Positions 10,355-21,205 of a DNA stretch of 64,000 nucleotides are shown in pieces (position 1 is the first letter of the stretch; each line of letters begins with the position of its first letter). Origin of the DNA: Rhodosporidiobolus odoratus (taxonomy: Eukaryota; Basidiomycota; Microbotryomycetes; Sporidiobolales; Sporidiobolaceae); NCBI GenBank assembly GCA_034387635.1, contig JAOANU010000002.1, forward strand, positions 496,001-560,000. Direction: 5' to 3'. Position numbers and translations under genes: made by a program. The notes under the pieces were generated by a model that saw only the letters and a list, made by a program, of their open reading frames with translations, had not been told where the DNA came from and ran no database searches.

Positions 10355-11425
10355 ATGGAAGACTACGAGAGTGTGCTCTTCGTATGCCGTGACTGCTACG
10401 TCTACCAGGTAAGCCCCTCTCTCTCTCGTTCCTTCTCCCGTCCTTTCCCCCACTCCTGCCAGCTCATCCTCGTCACCATGCTCCCTTCAGATCCCTCCGA
10501 GGACATCAAACGCAGGCTACAGGGCTGCAGAATGGGGTGAAATGTGTGTCCCACCCCTTCCCCTGCCCTCCAACAACATCTCGACGACGCCTCATCAACA
10601 TTCACCTCGTTCTCGCTAACCCATCTCCGCGGCTTCACAGGACGGAACCCATGTGGCGAGGTCGGTTGCGCGTTATCGAAAAGGGGTCCGACGTTCCCAC
10701 CAAATGCTTCATCAACCTCGAAGACAAAGAGTCGGGTGGGTTGTCCCTCCCGCCCTTTTCTCCTTCCTCCCTTGCGGGGTGACGCTGATCCTTCACCATT
10801 CCACGGTTGTATGTTACAGGAGAACTCTTCGCCCAAGCACCCTATCAGCCGTCGAAAGCCAATCCGAACGGAGGCTGCGAGGCTGTCCTCGATTCCAGTC
10901 GATACTTCGTCATTACCGTAGTCGACGCGGCGAGCAGTAACAAGGCCTATGTCGGCATGGGTATGTATGTTTCCTCTTCGCCGTGACGTCTACTTCGAGG
11001 TTGACACCCTACACTCGCAGGTTTCCCTGAGCGCACCGAGTCCTTCGACTTCAACGTCGCGCTGCAAGGTCTGTCTTGCTCTCCCTCCTTGTCCTCTTCA
11101 CGCTCGCTTCCTCCTAGCCAAGTATGACTTACTGAGGCTGACGCCTCTTCTTCCCTGCCTCACAGACTGGTCCAAACGCCAAAACCCTCCCCAAACCCTC
11201 GCCTCCTCCTCCTCCGACCCCTCCGCCTCCTCCGGTCCCTCCCCCCACATCCCCGCCGGTGGCTCTCGCGACTTTTCCCTCAAAGCGGGCGAGACGTTCG
11301 CGATTCGACTGGGAGGGGCGTCGACAAAGAAGAAGGCTAGTCCGAGTCCGTCGCTGGGTGCAGGGGGCGGGTTGGGAGCGTTCAAGTTGGCACCGCCACC
11401 GCCGGCGCCGGGCAAGGGGAGGTGA
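10355..11425 (+). CDS. NECAP-like adaptin-ear-binding coat-associated protein
   Basis: NECAP proteins bind AP-1/AP-2 adaptor ears and clathrin-coat partners through an N-terminal PH-like (PHear) domain. Six exons (10355-10408, 10491-10543, 10641-10735, 10820-10960, 11021-11068, 11166-11425) give 216 residues. The fold-defining motifs are in order: ESVLFVCRDCYVYQIPPR, GYRAAEWGE, MWRGRLRVIEKG, INLEDKESGELFAQAPY, DSSRYFVITV, FPERTESFDFNVALQDW. The junction at 10543 uses GTGTGT, chosen because the nearer GTGAAA breaks the frame. The tail is Ser/Pro/Gly-rich with FSLKAGETFAIRLGG near residue 160, like the short peptides that contact adaptors. It is divergent from the KL-FFG repeat gene. Confidence 0.92.
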
Positions 11426-11881
11426 GGTGCGTCGGGTCGTGCTGGATGTGGAAAGGAATGTATAGCGTTCTTGTTTCGTTGTGGTAGGGGACTGAGAAGC
11501 CGGTTCTTCTCTCTCACCTCTTTCTCTGATAGTTTCCGACTAGCTCTCTTGCGCTCGTCGGGTCAGGCTCATGTGTCCGTGCAGTGTACCCCGCTACCTG
11601 GGCACTTCTTCCGCTCGCCATTCCTCACAGTTCTGCTCCCACATCCCTTCAATTCTTCGTCTTCTCTTGAAGAGCGTTTTGCTCGTAGGCCTCTACCTTG
11701 GGACGGCTTCGCTACTCGTATTTCGTGCTTGCTGCTCGCTCGGTCGTAAACCGGTAGGACCGCGTAGCCCAGAAGACTACTGCACACTTTCTCCTTCGCG
11801 GCTTCAAGTTCGTCCTTCCTCTGGACAAGCAGCCTCCAAGCCCGCACCCGGAAACACAAGAACCACTCAATAAGCTGCAAC
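11426..11881. other. Intergenic promoter region upstream of the TRAX gene
   Basis: Two genes in tandem flank this 456-base stretch. It is rich in CT and contains no supported coding frame. Confidence 0.5.
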
Positions 11882-13333
11882 ATGTCCGGCCTCGACGCTT
11901 CCGCCCCCGTCGACAGCGTGCCTTCCCCCTCCCCATCAACCAAAAAACGTCCCCGCGCCACCGTTCTCCTCGACTCTTTCGAAACCTACCGCACAGAATT
12001 AGACACTCACTACGCTCAACGTGAACGCGTCGTCAAATTGTCTCGAGACATCACCGCCTTGTCTAAACAGCTCATCTTTGCTTTGCACCGGATTGCGAGT
12101 GGGAGACCCAGGGAGGGGGTCATGAAGGAGGCTAGGGGGAAGATGGGCGAGCTGAGGGGATTGTTTGGGAAGTTGCAGGGGGAGGTGAGGGGGGAGGCTT
12201 TTTGGAGGTGAGGTTCTTTTCTTTTTTTGTTGCCGTGTGGGGCGTTCAATTTGCCTCTTTGGACCCGTTCTCTACCGACGAGTCAGTTAGTTAGGTGCTG
12301 ACAGTAGCGGTTCCTCCAATGCAGGTATGAACGAAGTGTCAGCCCCGGCATCCAAGAATACGTTCGTCTTTTCCTTTTTCTCTCTCCCCGCTCAGCTCAA
12401 CCTCCTTTCGCCATCCTTACACGGGTACAAACAGCTCGAAGGCTACACTTTCTACCACTACCTCGAACACCAGACCCTCCCTTCCCTTTCCGAGTGCCAA
12501 GCTTCGCTTCTCCCCCCTCCTGCTGCTCCTGCTCCGGCACCAGTCTCCACCGCCGACCCTGCCGCCGTACCCCTCAAAGACAACGAACCCTCAAAGTCTC
12601 AGCCTACCGCCGACGTACAAGCCGAGCCTTACGTCCTCGTAACCGTAGAAGATTACCTCGGCGGCGTAGCCGACTTGACCGGCGAGCTGATGCGACTGGC
12701 CATCGCCAGCGTAGGGCGGAATCTGAGTGATTCACTAGGCTCCAATGGAGGAGGACCAGGAGGGAAAGAGGGCAAAGACGGAGATTTCGCCGATATCGAG
12801 TATATCGGCAGGGTGGTTAGGGAGATCAAAGGAGGTGCGTTGCTCGGTTCCCGCCTCGTGCTTGTTCCTTTCCTCTCAGTCGACCTGGTGTCGCGCACTG
12901 AGGCTGACTGCCCTCGCGCGCCTTTTTCTGTTTGATTTCGTCGGCGGACGTGCAGAGATGGACCCTTTGGCGATTCACTGTAGGTGGTTGCCCAAGAAGT
13001 TGCAGGTTCTGGACCAGTCTCTGGCCAAGATCGAGAATGGTGCGTCCCTTTTACTTTGCCTACCCCATGCCTGGTTTCAACCTGGTTTTGTCTTTGTTCT
13101 TGGACTGACTTCCGTGGTTCACCACGCACGCACGCACGAACGCACCCACGCACCCACGCACGCACGCACGCACGCACGCACGCATTGCAGCCTCGTACAA
13201 CCTTCGCATCCGAGGGGCCGAGTACAAAGATTCACCGGCCATGCTTCAGGCGTTGGCGAGGAAGATGGCCGATTCTAGCGGAGGAGGAGGAGGAGGAGGA
13301 GGGAGGGAGAGGGATGAGGTCGAGGCGAACTGA
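11882..13333 (+). CDS. TSNAX: Translin-associated factor X (TRAX) homologue
   Basis: TRAX pairs with translin in the octameric C3PO ribonuclease, which acts on small RNA passenger strands and tRNA fragments. Five exons (11882-12207, 12325-12361, 12435-12834, 12956-13039, 13191-13333) give 329 residues with all phases closing. Family motifs: FETYRTELDTHYAQRERVVK, RDITALSKQLIFALHRI, YERSVSPGIQEYLEGYTFYHYLEH, VLVTVEDYLGGVADLTGELMR, LPKKLQVLDQSLAKIEN, and LRIRGAEY near the C-terminus. A Pro/Ala-rich insert (residues about 145-185) separates the two helical halves. The acidic residues of the VEDYLGG...LTGELMR segment match those linked to RNase activity in this family. The C-terminus has a poly-Gly run. 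The translin partner is not in the window. Confidence 0.92.
13123..13184 (+). repeat. ACGC tetranucleotide microsatellite inside intron 4 of the TRAX gene
   Basis: The intron from 13040 to 13190 contains imperfect ACGC/CACG units running to within six bases of the CAG acceptor at 13190. They leave almost no pyrimidine tract before the splice site. Confidence 0.85.
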
Positions 13334-13649
13334 ACAAATTCAACGTGGAGCAGAGATGGAGAGGCGGGCAGAGCGCTCGAAGGATTGAAAGACGGGGCAC
13401 TGCACGAGCTGCTCACTGTATTGACAGCTCAAAACAGCTCTCGAGCCGGGTTGCTCAGGGTGAAGACTGGAGTGTAGTTTGGGAAGGTCGTCTCCTTTCG
13501 ATCCTGCTTTTGCTCCTTGAAAGACCTCTCGCGCCCAGGGCTCGGAGCTCGGAAGAGAAAGCGAACGTGGAGTGTCTTTTGCCAAGGTCATCCGGCGAGC
13601 GATAAGAGGTGTGCGAGGTGGCCAGTGAGGTTCCGGAGAGGTCGCCAGT
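13334..13649. other. Intergenic region between convergent genes
   Basis: This is the 3' flank of the TRAX gene and of the GPI-type gene. No supported frame is present. Confidence 0.5.
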
Positions 13650-14884
13650 CTACAAGAGCGCGAAGGAAGCGCAGAGAAGGGTGGCGCCCATAAATCCTGG
13701 GATTGCCAGATGCGTCAGCACGCAAGTTAGGAAAGGAGGGAGGCAAACAGGGAAAACGAAGACTTACGAGCCTTTGAGAACCAAAGAACCGGCACCGGAC
13801 TCGTCGTCCGGGGTGGCGCTGGCGCTGGCAGACCTGCGTGTTGAAGATCAACATGAGTATCACTCCTTCGTGAAGATCTGGAAGGGAGGAAAGGAAAGAG
13901 ACTAACGCAGCAGCCCCACTGGCCTGACTCGCCCCACTCTCAAGTGGGCTAGCAGCGGTAGAAGCCGCCACCCTTGCGCTGGAGACTGCGCCCGAGACAG
14001 CGGACGAAGCACCTGAAGCGGACGAAGAAGCGGCCGAGGCATTGGCGGACTTGGCGTGACCAGATGAAACGCCGCTGCTAAGGGAATTCTTCTCCGAGGT
14101 GGCGGAGGCACTGGCGCTACCTTTGTCACCTGCAGAGGACTTCGAGCCGCCACTTCCACCGAGGCTGGAAGACACAGATCACAGATGGATCAGCAAAGTC
14201 ATCCCTAGAGAGGAGATCTCGAGAGCAATTCAGAAGAAGCGGCTCACCAGGAATCGTCCGAACCGGCTGCGACGCTGACGGAGGCGGAGGAGATGGTGGT
14301 TCCTTTTGAGTCGGTGATCCACATAGTGTAGGCGGTACTGCAGTCACCATCAACGTCCATACTCGCGGGTCAGGTCTCGGCACTGGATGGGAGAAGGAGA
14401 AGGAAAAGCTGAAACGCGCGCGTACCCTTCCTTTTGGTCGATGGGCGTCCAGGCTACACTGCCGCTCGCGTCAGAGACGGATCCAAAGTTGTACATGGTC
14501 TTGCTGGGGTCGTCGGACGGGCGGGCTGCGAGGAAGTTCAGCAGAGTCAGGGTGAGCGAGAAAAGGTGACAAGCAAAGAGTGGAGGGCAGAGGAACGGAC
14601 CGACGACGGTGCAAGGGGGCTCGGGACAGGTGTAGGCGTACTGAGCGGCGGTGCATTGGTCTGTAAAGTATGAATAGAAGGAAGGGTTGGAGGGTCCAAA
14701 GGCGGGAAGAAAAGCAGCAAGGCACAGACGGCAGAACGCAGAATCAGCGAGCGCGATAAACGAAAAGACTGGCGAGCCACGTACACGATGCCATGGGCGT
14801 GTTGATCTGGAGGTCCTGCGCGGCGGCCTCGAGGGCGAGAAGCGCAAAGACGCCAGAGAGGAGGGTAGCGGAACGAGGAGCCAT
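13650..14884 (-). CDS. Secreted Ser-rich protein, Kre9/Knh1-like, probably GPI-anchored
   Basis: The start MAPRSATLLSGVFALLALEAAAQ is a clear signal peptide. The mature part begins DLQINTP and continues YQCTAAQYAYTCPEPPCTVVA, MYNFGSVSDASGSVAW and STAYTMWITDSKGTT. It ends the folded domain with AAGSDDSCL, a pattern seen in fungal Kre9/KNH-type extracellular domains. A long Ser/Ala stalk follows (KSSAGDKGSASASATSEKN onward). The last exon contains a hydrophobic GFMGATLLCASFALL-type end in one frame, as expected for GPI attachment. The splice that would join it (donor GTAAGT near 13765) puts that exon in a different frame, so the C-terminus and the stop used here are uncertain. A cell wall or plasma-membrane surface role is likely; no enzyme motif is seen. 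Confidence 0.7.
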
Positions 14885-15744
14885 GGTTGTTGGCGGAGCC
14901 TGTGGAAGATTTGTTGAGAACGCGAACGCGGGAGCGAAGGATAACAGGCGACTAGGGAAACGTACTGGATTAAGCCGGCTGGGCGGGACTAAGGTGAGTG
15001 AGGGAAAGAGGAAAGAGAAACAGGAATTGAGATGGGAGTGATGTGGGACGGTGGTGAGGAGGGTTGATGGGAAGATCACAGCGCCGCTGGTAGCATCGCC
15101 ACCTCCAATCTTGCTCCGTATAAGTTACCTTAGCGTCTTGGTGGCCCGGGCAACCGGGGCGATGGGGCCAATGCAGGTTGCGAGGAGGTAGAAAGAAAAA
15201 GACAAAAACGCCAGCAACGGGAGACTTATGGTCGCCCACGTGTTTGACACGCCTGGTACACTCTCTCGTGATGCGTATAGCATCTTGCGTGTAGAGGGAG
15301 CCATACTGGCGGCCTAAGAGGCGACGGAACGGCGGAGTCTAAGAAAATGGTTGAAAGGGTCGTGCGATAGAGGGCCGACGAAGTACTGTATGCATGCAGC
15401 AGCTGAACAGCGGCGGTCAGATCACAGCGATAAGGAGTGCTGTCCCCAAGTCGCAGGTGAACTCGCGCCGCCGGGGGGTCGCGTCGAGGTCGAAGACGAG
15501 TCGGGACAGGTGGAGGTGGCGCAACCAGGGTTGGGACGGTCCAGTGCTGCGATCGGAGCTGACGCGCGTGTCAGAGAGTAAGAGCAGACTAGGAAGCAGG
15601 CTAGCAAGGTGCGCAGAGTGCTGTTGCAGGTGTCATCAACAACCTCGTTCATCACTTGTCGATAGCAGATGATTTGGTGTCACAACTCTCTTCGTTCACA
15701 CGCTGGAGCTACTTGTAATCGCTGACTAGGGTGTCAGATTCATC
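14885..15744. other. Divergent intergenic region
   Basis: The 860 bases lie between the starts of the GPI-type gene (-) and the nucleoporin gene (+) and should contain both promoters. I found no tRNA-like cloverleaf, repeat or credible ORF. Confidence 0.5.
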
Positions 15745-18700
15745 ATGAGCTGGCTACGACAGCTTCCTCGCCATCCCATCTTCGCCCTCCCTCCCACCGA
15801 CTCTCCCTCTTCCCTCAACTCTGCAGCTAATCCCTCTATCCCCCCCTTGAATCGTACTACCTCTGCACGACAGCATGAACTAGCACGCTCTCATATCTCT
15901 CAATCTGCCTCGTCAAAATCCCTATTCGGCATCTCTTCGCCTAATTCCAACAAATCCTCAAGACTACCCTCGTCTTCCTCGGCACGCAAGCAAACTGCCC
16001 AAACCCACGAGGGACCCGTCAAGGGAGGGAGGAAGTCGGCCATGGTTGTTGTACGCGGGAATGAAATGGTGGTGGCCGTCGGAAAGGAACTGAGAATGGC
16101 CAGCTTGGCGGATGTCAAAGCGAGGTGCAACGACAAAGACGGACCCCCGAGTGCAGACATGGAGCTCGGGGACTACAAGGTGTGCTCTTCTCTCTCTGCA
16201 CAAGTCTATGAGCTGACCTTCCCCCAACAGGTCCTCAACACCCCCGCCATCACCTTCGAGATCCAGCAACTCGTCCTAAACTCGACCAGCAAGCTACTCG
16301 CCGTGGTAGGCGCCCATTCGGTGGTTGTGATTGACCTCCCCCGGAAAGGCTGGACCAACTCGGTAGGCAGAACGCTGGAATGCCGGTACGTTTCTCCTTT
16401 GTTCTCTTCTTCCGCCGGTCTCCGGCTCATATGCGTTTACTGCAGCGCCCTCCCCGTCGGCAAATTCTACCACTCCCTTCCTGGCTCCCCTCTTGTCGCT
16501 CAGGTGCTCTGGCACCCTCTCGGTGAACACGCCTCTTCCCTCCTCGTTCTCACTGCCGACGCCGCTCTGCGAGACTACACCATCAACGAGGACGTCGAAG
16601 AGCCCGCCCAAACCGTCTCCTTCGTGCGGAAACCTGAGAAAGAATCGGGGACACGATATGGCTTTTCAGCTGAAGATCAGGATGCGAGTCGAGCGGTCGG
16701 CATGACGGTCGGGGAAGGAAAGGGAGATTGGGGACCGCTCACACTCTATGCGTTGATGCGGAATGGCGACATTGTATCGTTGTGTCCATTCTTGCCCAAG
16801 AAGGCGTGCGTACTTCCCCATTTCCGGCCTCTTATGCACAACTCATCTAATTGTCATTCTCCTAGTTTTATCCCTCCCTCCTACATCCACTCCCTTTCGG
16901 CCTTCGTTTCCGCCAAGGTCGACTACCTGAGCACCGCCGACACTACCTCCTCAGCCTTGACCCGCTTCGATCCCTCCGCTTCTACCACTTCCTCCCTCGC
17001 GACACCCTCAAAAGCGCTAACCTCATCTCGCGCATCCGTTGTCGCCACACCTACATCTTCCGCACACTCTCGCGCGCCTCCCGCCCTCTCCAAGCGCTAC
17101 AACCTCCAGCTGCAATACGTCAACTCGCTCGTCCGTCAGGCCACTGCCTCGAAAACCGCTACTACCACCCTGAACGGCGTCGAATCGGGCGACGTCGACT
17201 CTGACTTGCTGTCGGACGAGCGATCCGTTCGTATCGTCGCTCCTTCCCGCTCCGACTTTACACCTTCGCTTCAAGGTCCTTTCCTCCTTCAACCTGCCCC
17301 TGCAGAACTCGACAATGGTGCTGAAAGTCGAGCCTGCGATATAGCCTACTTGCAATACGCTGCGCCTTCTCCAGCCCAGGAAGGGAAGGAGGGCGACGCC
17401 GCTGGAGGAGGAATCGGTGTGCTTGCGCTTGCTTATAGCGATGGTAAAGTGGATCTTTGTATCGAGGTGGAAAAGGTAGAGGCAAGGTGGGTTGGTGAGG
17501 AGAGTCTTCATGCACGGGCGGCGGCAGGGGCGAGGTCGACTTCGCTCGTTCTCGCTCGATCGCGGCGAGGTGGATTCGGGCTCGACGAGGAAGAAGACGC
17601 TGAGGAGGCGGATGACGAGGACGGACTCGAAGGTCTTCCGACATTGGCGGTATACGAGACGATTGACCTTGGTCTGTCGGATGAGGTGAACCCGTCGAAC
17701 TCGGATGAGGGAGAGAAGGAGGTCGCCCGAGCGCTCGAGGACAACCACCCGACCTTCGTGCGCGATCCGTTGTACCCCGATATGCTTTACGTGCATCATG
17801 CACTTGGGGCGCATTGTCTCCTTCTCTCACCTTGGTTGACGGAGCTGGCAAGTGCGACGATGGAGATGGACGGAGAGGAGGAGGATGAGGAGAAGCTGCA
17901 GAAGGAGGTGGAGAAGACGTTAAAAGGTCAGGTACCTACTGAGGTGCTGTGGGTGCTCAAGACGTTGTCGAGCGAAGCAGAGGAACAAGCTACCCCGCCC
18001 ATGGTCGGACTGCAGGTCATAAACGACGTTTACCTCGGCTACTCTCTCCTTCTCCTCACTTCTTCCCTTCAACTCGTCGGCGTCGAGCTTTCCCTTCGTG
18101 TTGACTCCACCGTATCCGAAGATTCCACTCCGCCTGCGCCTCTCGCATCTTCCACCTCCGCCCCTCACGCTCTCCCACCCGCCTCGCCCGCCTATGTCTC
18201 CCTCCTCGACACGCCTTTCACCACTCCTCCACTCCTCTCCCGCTCCCGAACAAGCGGTGTCTCCGCGCTCGCACGACTCGCCCCTACCCCAGGCGGTTCC
18301 AAAGAAATCTCCGTAACCCCCGACGCGCTCCGACAACTCGGCAAACACGTCTCCACCGTCCAGACTTCTGTTCGAGAATTGGTCGAAGCTGCCGATCTGG
18401 TCCAGCATCGTCTCGAGTTGCAGATGAAGGAGCTTTCGAGGCAGTTGGGTAAATTGGCCGAGTTGAAGGCGTTGAGGAACGATTTGGGTAAGAGTACCTC
18501 GGCGAGCATGGAGGGCAGTACGGAAGCACGTTTGCGAAGAGTCGAGGAGACGCAGAGAAGGTTGGTTGAGAGGACGGATCGGGTTTTGCAGAGGTTGATG
18601 GAGCAGCATCAGCCGGAAATTTCGGCCTATGAACGGAAATGGTTTGATGAGTTGGGGAGGTTGGAGAAGCAGGTGCAAGGGGGGTTGGAGAATGGGTATT

Positions 18701-19091
18701 CTGGTGGAGGAGGAGGAGCGGGGAGCAGTCTCGAGACGAGGGCACGGAGGGTTGAGGCGCAGTTTGAGGCGCTGAGACCGGCGGTGGAGGAGATGAGGAG
18801 GAGGGAGACGTTGAAGGAGGTAGAGGAGGCGGAGAGGGCGAGGGCGAGGGAGGGAACGCCGAGAAAAGGAGAGATGGGGAGGGAGCAGGTCAAGGCTCTG
18901 GAGGGGAAGTTGGCCGACGAGCAAGTTCTTGCGACCCTCTTTTTCCCCTGCTTTCTCGTGACTCGTCTCGCTCTCTCGCCGCACACTGCTGACCCTCTTT
19001 GTCGTCTCGACGCAGAGCCAAACTTATCGCGGATGCGAGACGGAAGGTGGAACGGCTTACCAGCTCATTGGCGGCAACCTCTTTGGCGTAG
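15745..19091 (+). CDS. NUP88: Nucleoporin NUP82/NUP88 homologue
   Basis: NUP82/NUP88 anchors the cytoplasmic mRNA-export module of the nuclear pore. Exons 15745-16179, 16231-16385, 16446-16805, 16866-18920 and 19016-19091 give 1,026 residues. The N-terminal two thirds fit a beta-propeller of the Nup82/88 type (ITFEIQQLVLNSTSKLLAVV, VLWHPLGEHASSLLVLTAD, ADMLYVHH-like DPLYPDMLYVHHALGAHCLL). The C-terminal part is a coiled coil with the family's LELQMKELSRQLGKLAEL segment and further heptads ending ADARRKVERLTSSLAATSLA. The last intron begins with GC (GCAAGT at 18921). The nearby GTTCTT donor would leave the final exon out of frame. Very acidic and Ser/Thr-rich loops occur around residues 580-640. 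Confidence 0.85.
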
Positions 19092-19361
19092 AATTGCTTA
19101 TGGCGCAGGAAATGCGAAGACCGTACCAAAGGATTCATGCACCCTGATGAGACTCTTCATTAGTGCCTGCTCGTCCAAGAGAAAGTGGTCTGCTGAGGTG
19201 GACAGGCTGAGCCAATCACAGCGCTTACCGCATTGAGGCGCAGCGAAGCGCCGCCGGCTAATCCACCCTTTTAATCTTTGCGGCTCTCTCTATCACCCCC
19301 ACCAGCACCAGACTCCGCGTGTATTGCACGTCTTCAACGCGGATAACTCCAGACAGCAAAG

Positions 19362-20913
19362 ATGCCGTCCGCACAAGTCGCAGAACAGGTCTTTGGCTGG
19401 GTGAGCCCACTTTTCCTCCCTTCCCCTCCGCGGCGTCTCCTGCGCTTCTGCTCGACGTCGACTGACCTCCCTGACCGTTTACTTACAGCTAGGAACCATT
19501 CTGTGGTGTGTGCGTCGGTTCCGCGGTCTTGCGCGACGAAGCCGGAGGTGCTGATCTTGCTTCATTCTTTTCTTCCTCCTGCTATTTCTCGATATCCGCC
19601 TCATCCGCTGTGTTCTCCGCGTTGCCCTTCCATTGTCGGTCCTGCACAGATCCAACTTTTCCCTCAAGTATACCTCAACTTCCGACGGAAGACGACGCAG
19701 GGACTGTCACCGTTGCTCTTGTGCGTTTTTCTCTCTTACCCTTGAGTGGTCTTCCGCCCGGCGAGCTGACGACCCGGAATGACGTGGCACTTGCAGTGTT
19801 TCTTGGGTCATCAGCGGTGCAGCGCTGGGAGTGTATGCAATCGTGCAGAACATCAACATCCCCATCAGTGCGTTTTCCTCTCTACGATCGGAGCAGTCTC
19901 CTTGCTCGTCTCCCTCTCTTGCTCGCTCCTGCTGTCCGGGACTGTCATACGAGGCTCTTCCTCTGACCTCCTCTCTCGCAGTCGTTCAACCTCATTGCTA
20001 CGGTTCACTCTGCGCTTTTATCATCTGTCAGATTCTGCACTACGACCGGGGATACAAGTGGTACTCGGCCTACCTGGGCGGGTTCGCGACGTACGCCGTC
20101 GTATGTGCTGGGTTCGAAGTCGGCATGGTCTATGCCTGCAGGGTACGCTTCCTCCTTCAGCTTTTCAGGTTTTCGGATGCAGGACTGACAGTTTGTACTA
20201 TCTTGCGTTGTAGGCTGGCGAGAAGGTAGGTAATACGGGTGGCACCATGTTCTTCGGTATCCTGTCCGATATCACCCTTACCGCTGGGTTTCTGTGAGTC
20301 TTTCGCCCCTTCTTCCGTTCCCTCTTTCTTGTATTCCCCCGGCCACACCTTGACAAACCCCTTCTGTTCAGCCCTCAGTTCGTCGAAATTTACAAGCTGC
20401 AAGAAGTCGTGGGACTGTCCTACATCTTCCTCGCCATGGACAGCATGGGCGCCCTCTTCTCCATCCTCTCTCTCGTCTTCAAGGATGAAAAGCTTGATGC
20501 CACGGCTCTGGCTGGATACGGTCCGTCCTTTCTCCGTCGAGCCAGCTAGCTGATGGAGATACTGAAGTGTTTCGTGGTGTACAGTCGCCGTCATCATCCT
20601 CGAGGCAACCTGCGGTATTCTAGCCTTGATCCTCAATCCACGAGCACGTCGTCGCCGAGCCGAACTCGAAGCCGCTGGAGGACCGTCGAATATCGACACA
20701 GTCTGCACAGCAGAGGGTAGCCCTGTGGTGACCCTCGTCGGTCAAGGAGGCCTAGGAGAAAACGGAGAAGATGTTGAAGCGCAGAAGAAACGGCTCGAAG
20801 CGGAAGCGGAGAGGGAGAGAGAGGTGGAAAATGCGGAACAGATTTTGCCGCAGGTATTGTCGCCGGAGGCTGAGAGGGAGCTGGCGCACCGGGTGGCCGG
20901 GCATGCAGCATAG
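19362..20913 (+). CDS. PQ-loop repeat membrane transporter
   Basis: Eight exons (19362-19400, 19489-19509, 19650-19720, 19797-19867, 19982-20142, 20214-20293, 20372-20520, 20585-20913) give 306 residues. The two diagnostic PQ motifs are LFPQVYLNFRRKTTQGLSPL and FLPQFVEIYKLQEVVGLSY, about 150 residues apart in a seven-helix layout. Members of this family (cystinosin, Ypq1-3/PQLC2 type) export amino acids from the vacuole or lysosome. The substrate cannot be told from the sequence. The cytosolic tail is long, charged and rich in Glu/Ala (EAQKKRLEAEAERERE). Exon 2 is only 21 bases, and its GTGCGT donor was chosen over an earlier GTGTGT by frame. Confidence 0.85.
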
Positions 20914-21205
20914 GGTATGACTGAAGATATCATCGCGTTTTTTCGGGAATAGAGTGCATTGTATCGTTCACCAGGGACGTTCGCGCGGCATAGGCGAGGC
21001 CACTGCGAGGCCTCGTGCGAATGGTCGGACAAAGAGAGGGCCTGAGGAAGTCTTGCGCAAATGCGTGGGCTGAGCGAAAGGACCAACGAGGATCAGAGCT
21101 TTTTCTGCCAAGGTTTGTCACCGAGGGGGCCTATTGACAAGTCTCGTGAGAATGACACCAAGATAGTTGCGTTCAGGTCGAGCCTCTACCGCTATCACCG
21201 CGCTC
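20914..21205. other. Convergent 3' flanks
   Basis: This lies between the stop of the PQ-loop gene and the stop of UTP5 on the other strand. Nothing else is seen. Confidence 0.5.

Noticed and set aside
13123..13184. Repeat array that might be taken for CRISPR-like repeats
   Set aside because: It is a simple ACGC microsatellite in an intron of a eukaryotic gene, without spacers.
15080..15740. Possible RNA gene in the GPI-protein/NUP88 divergent region
   Set aside because: GC-rich inverted stretches near 15140-15170 are short, and no conserved RNA signature or terminator could be identified.
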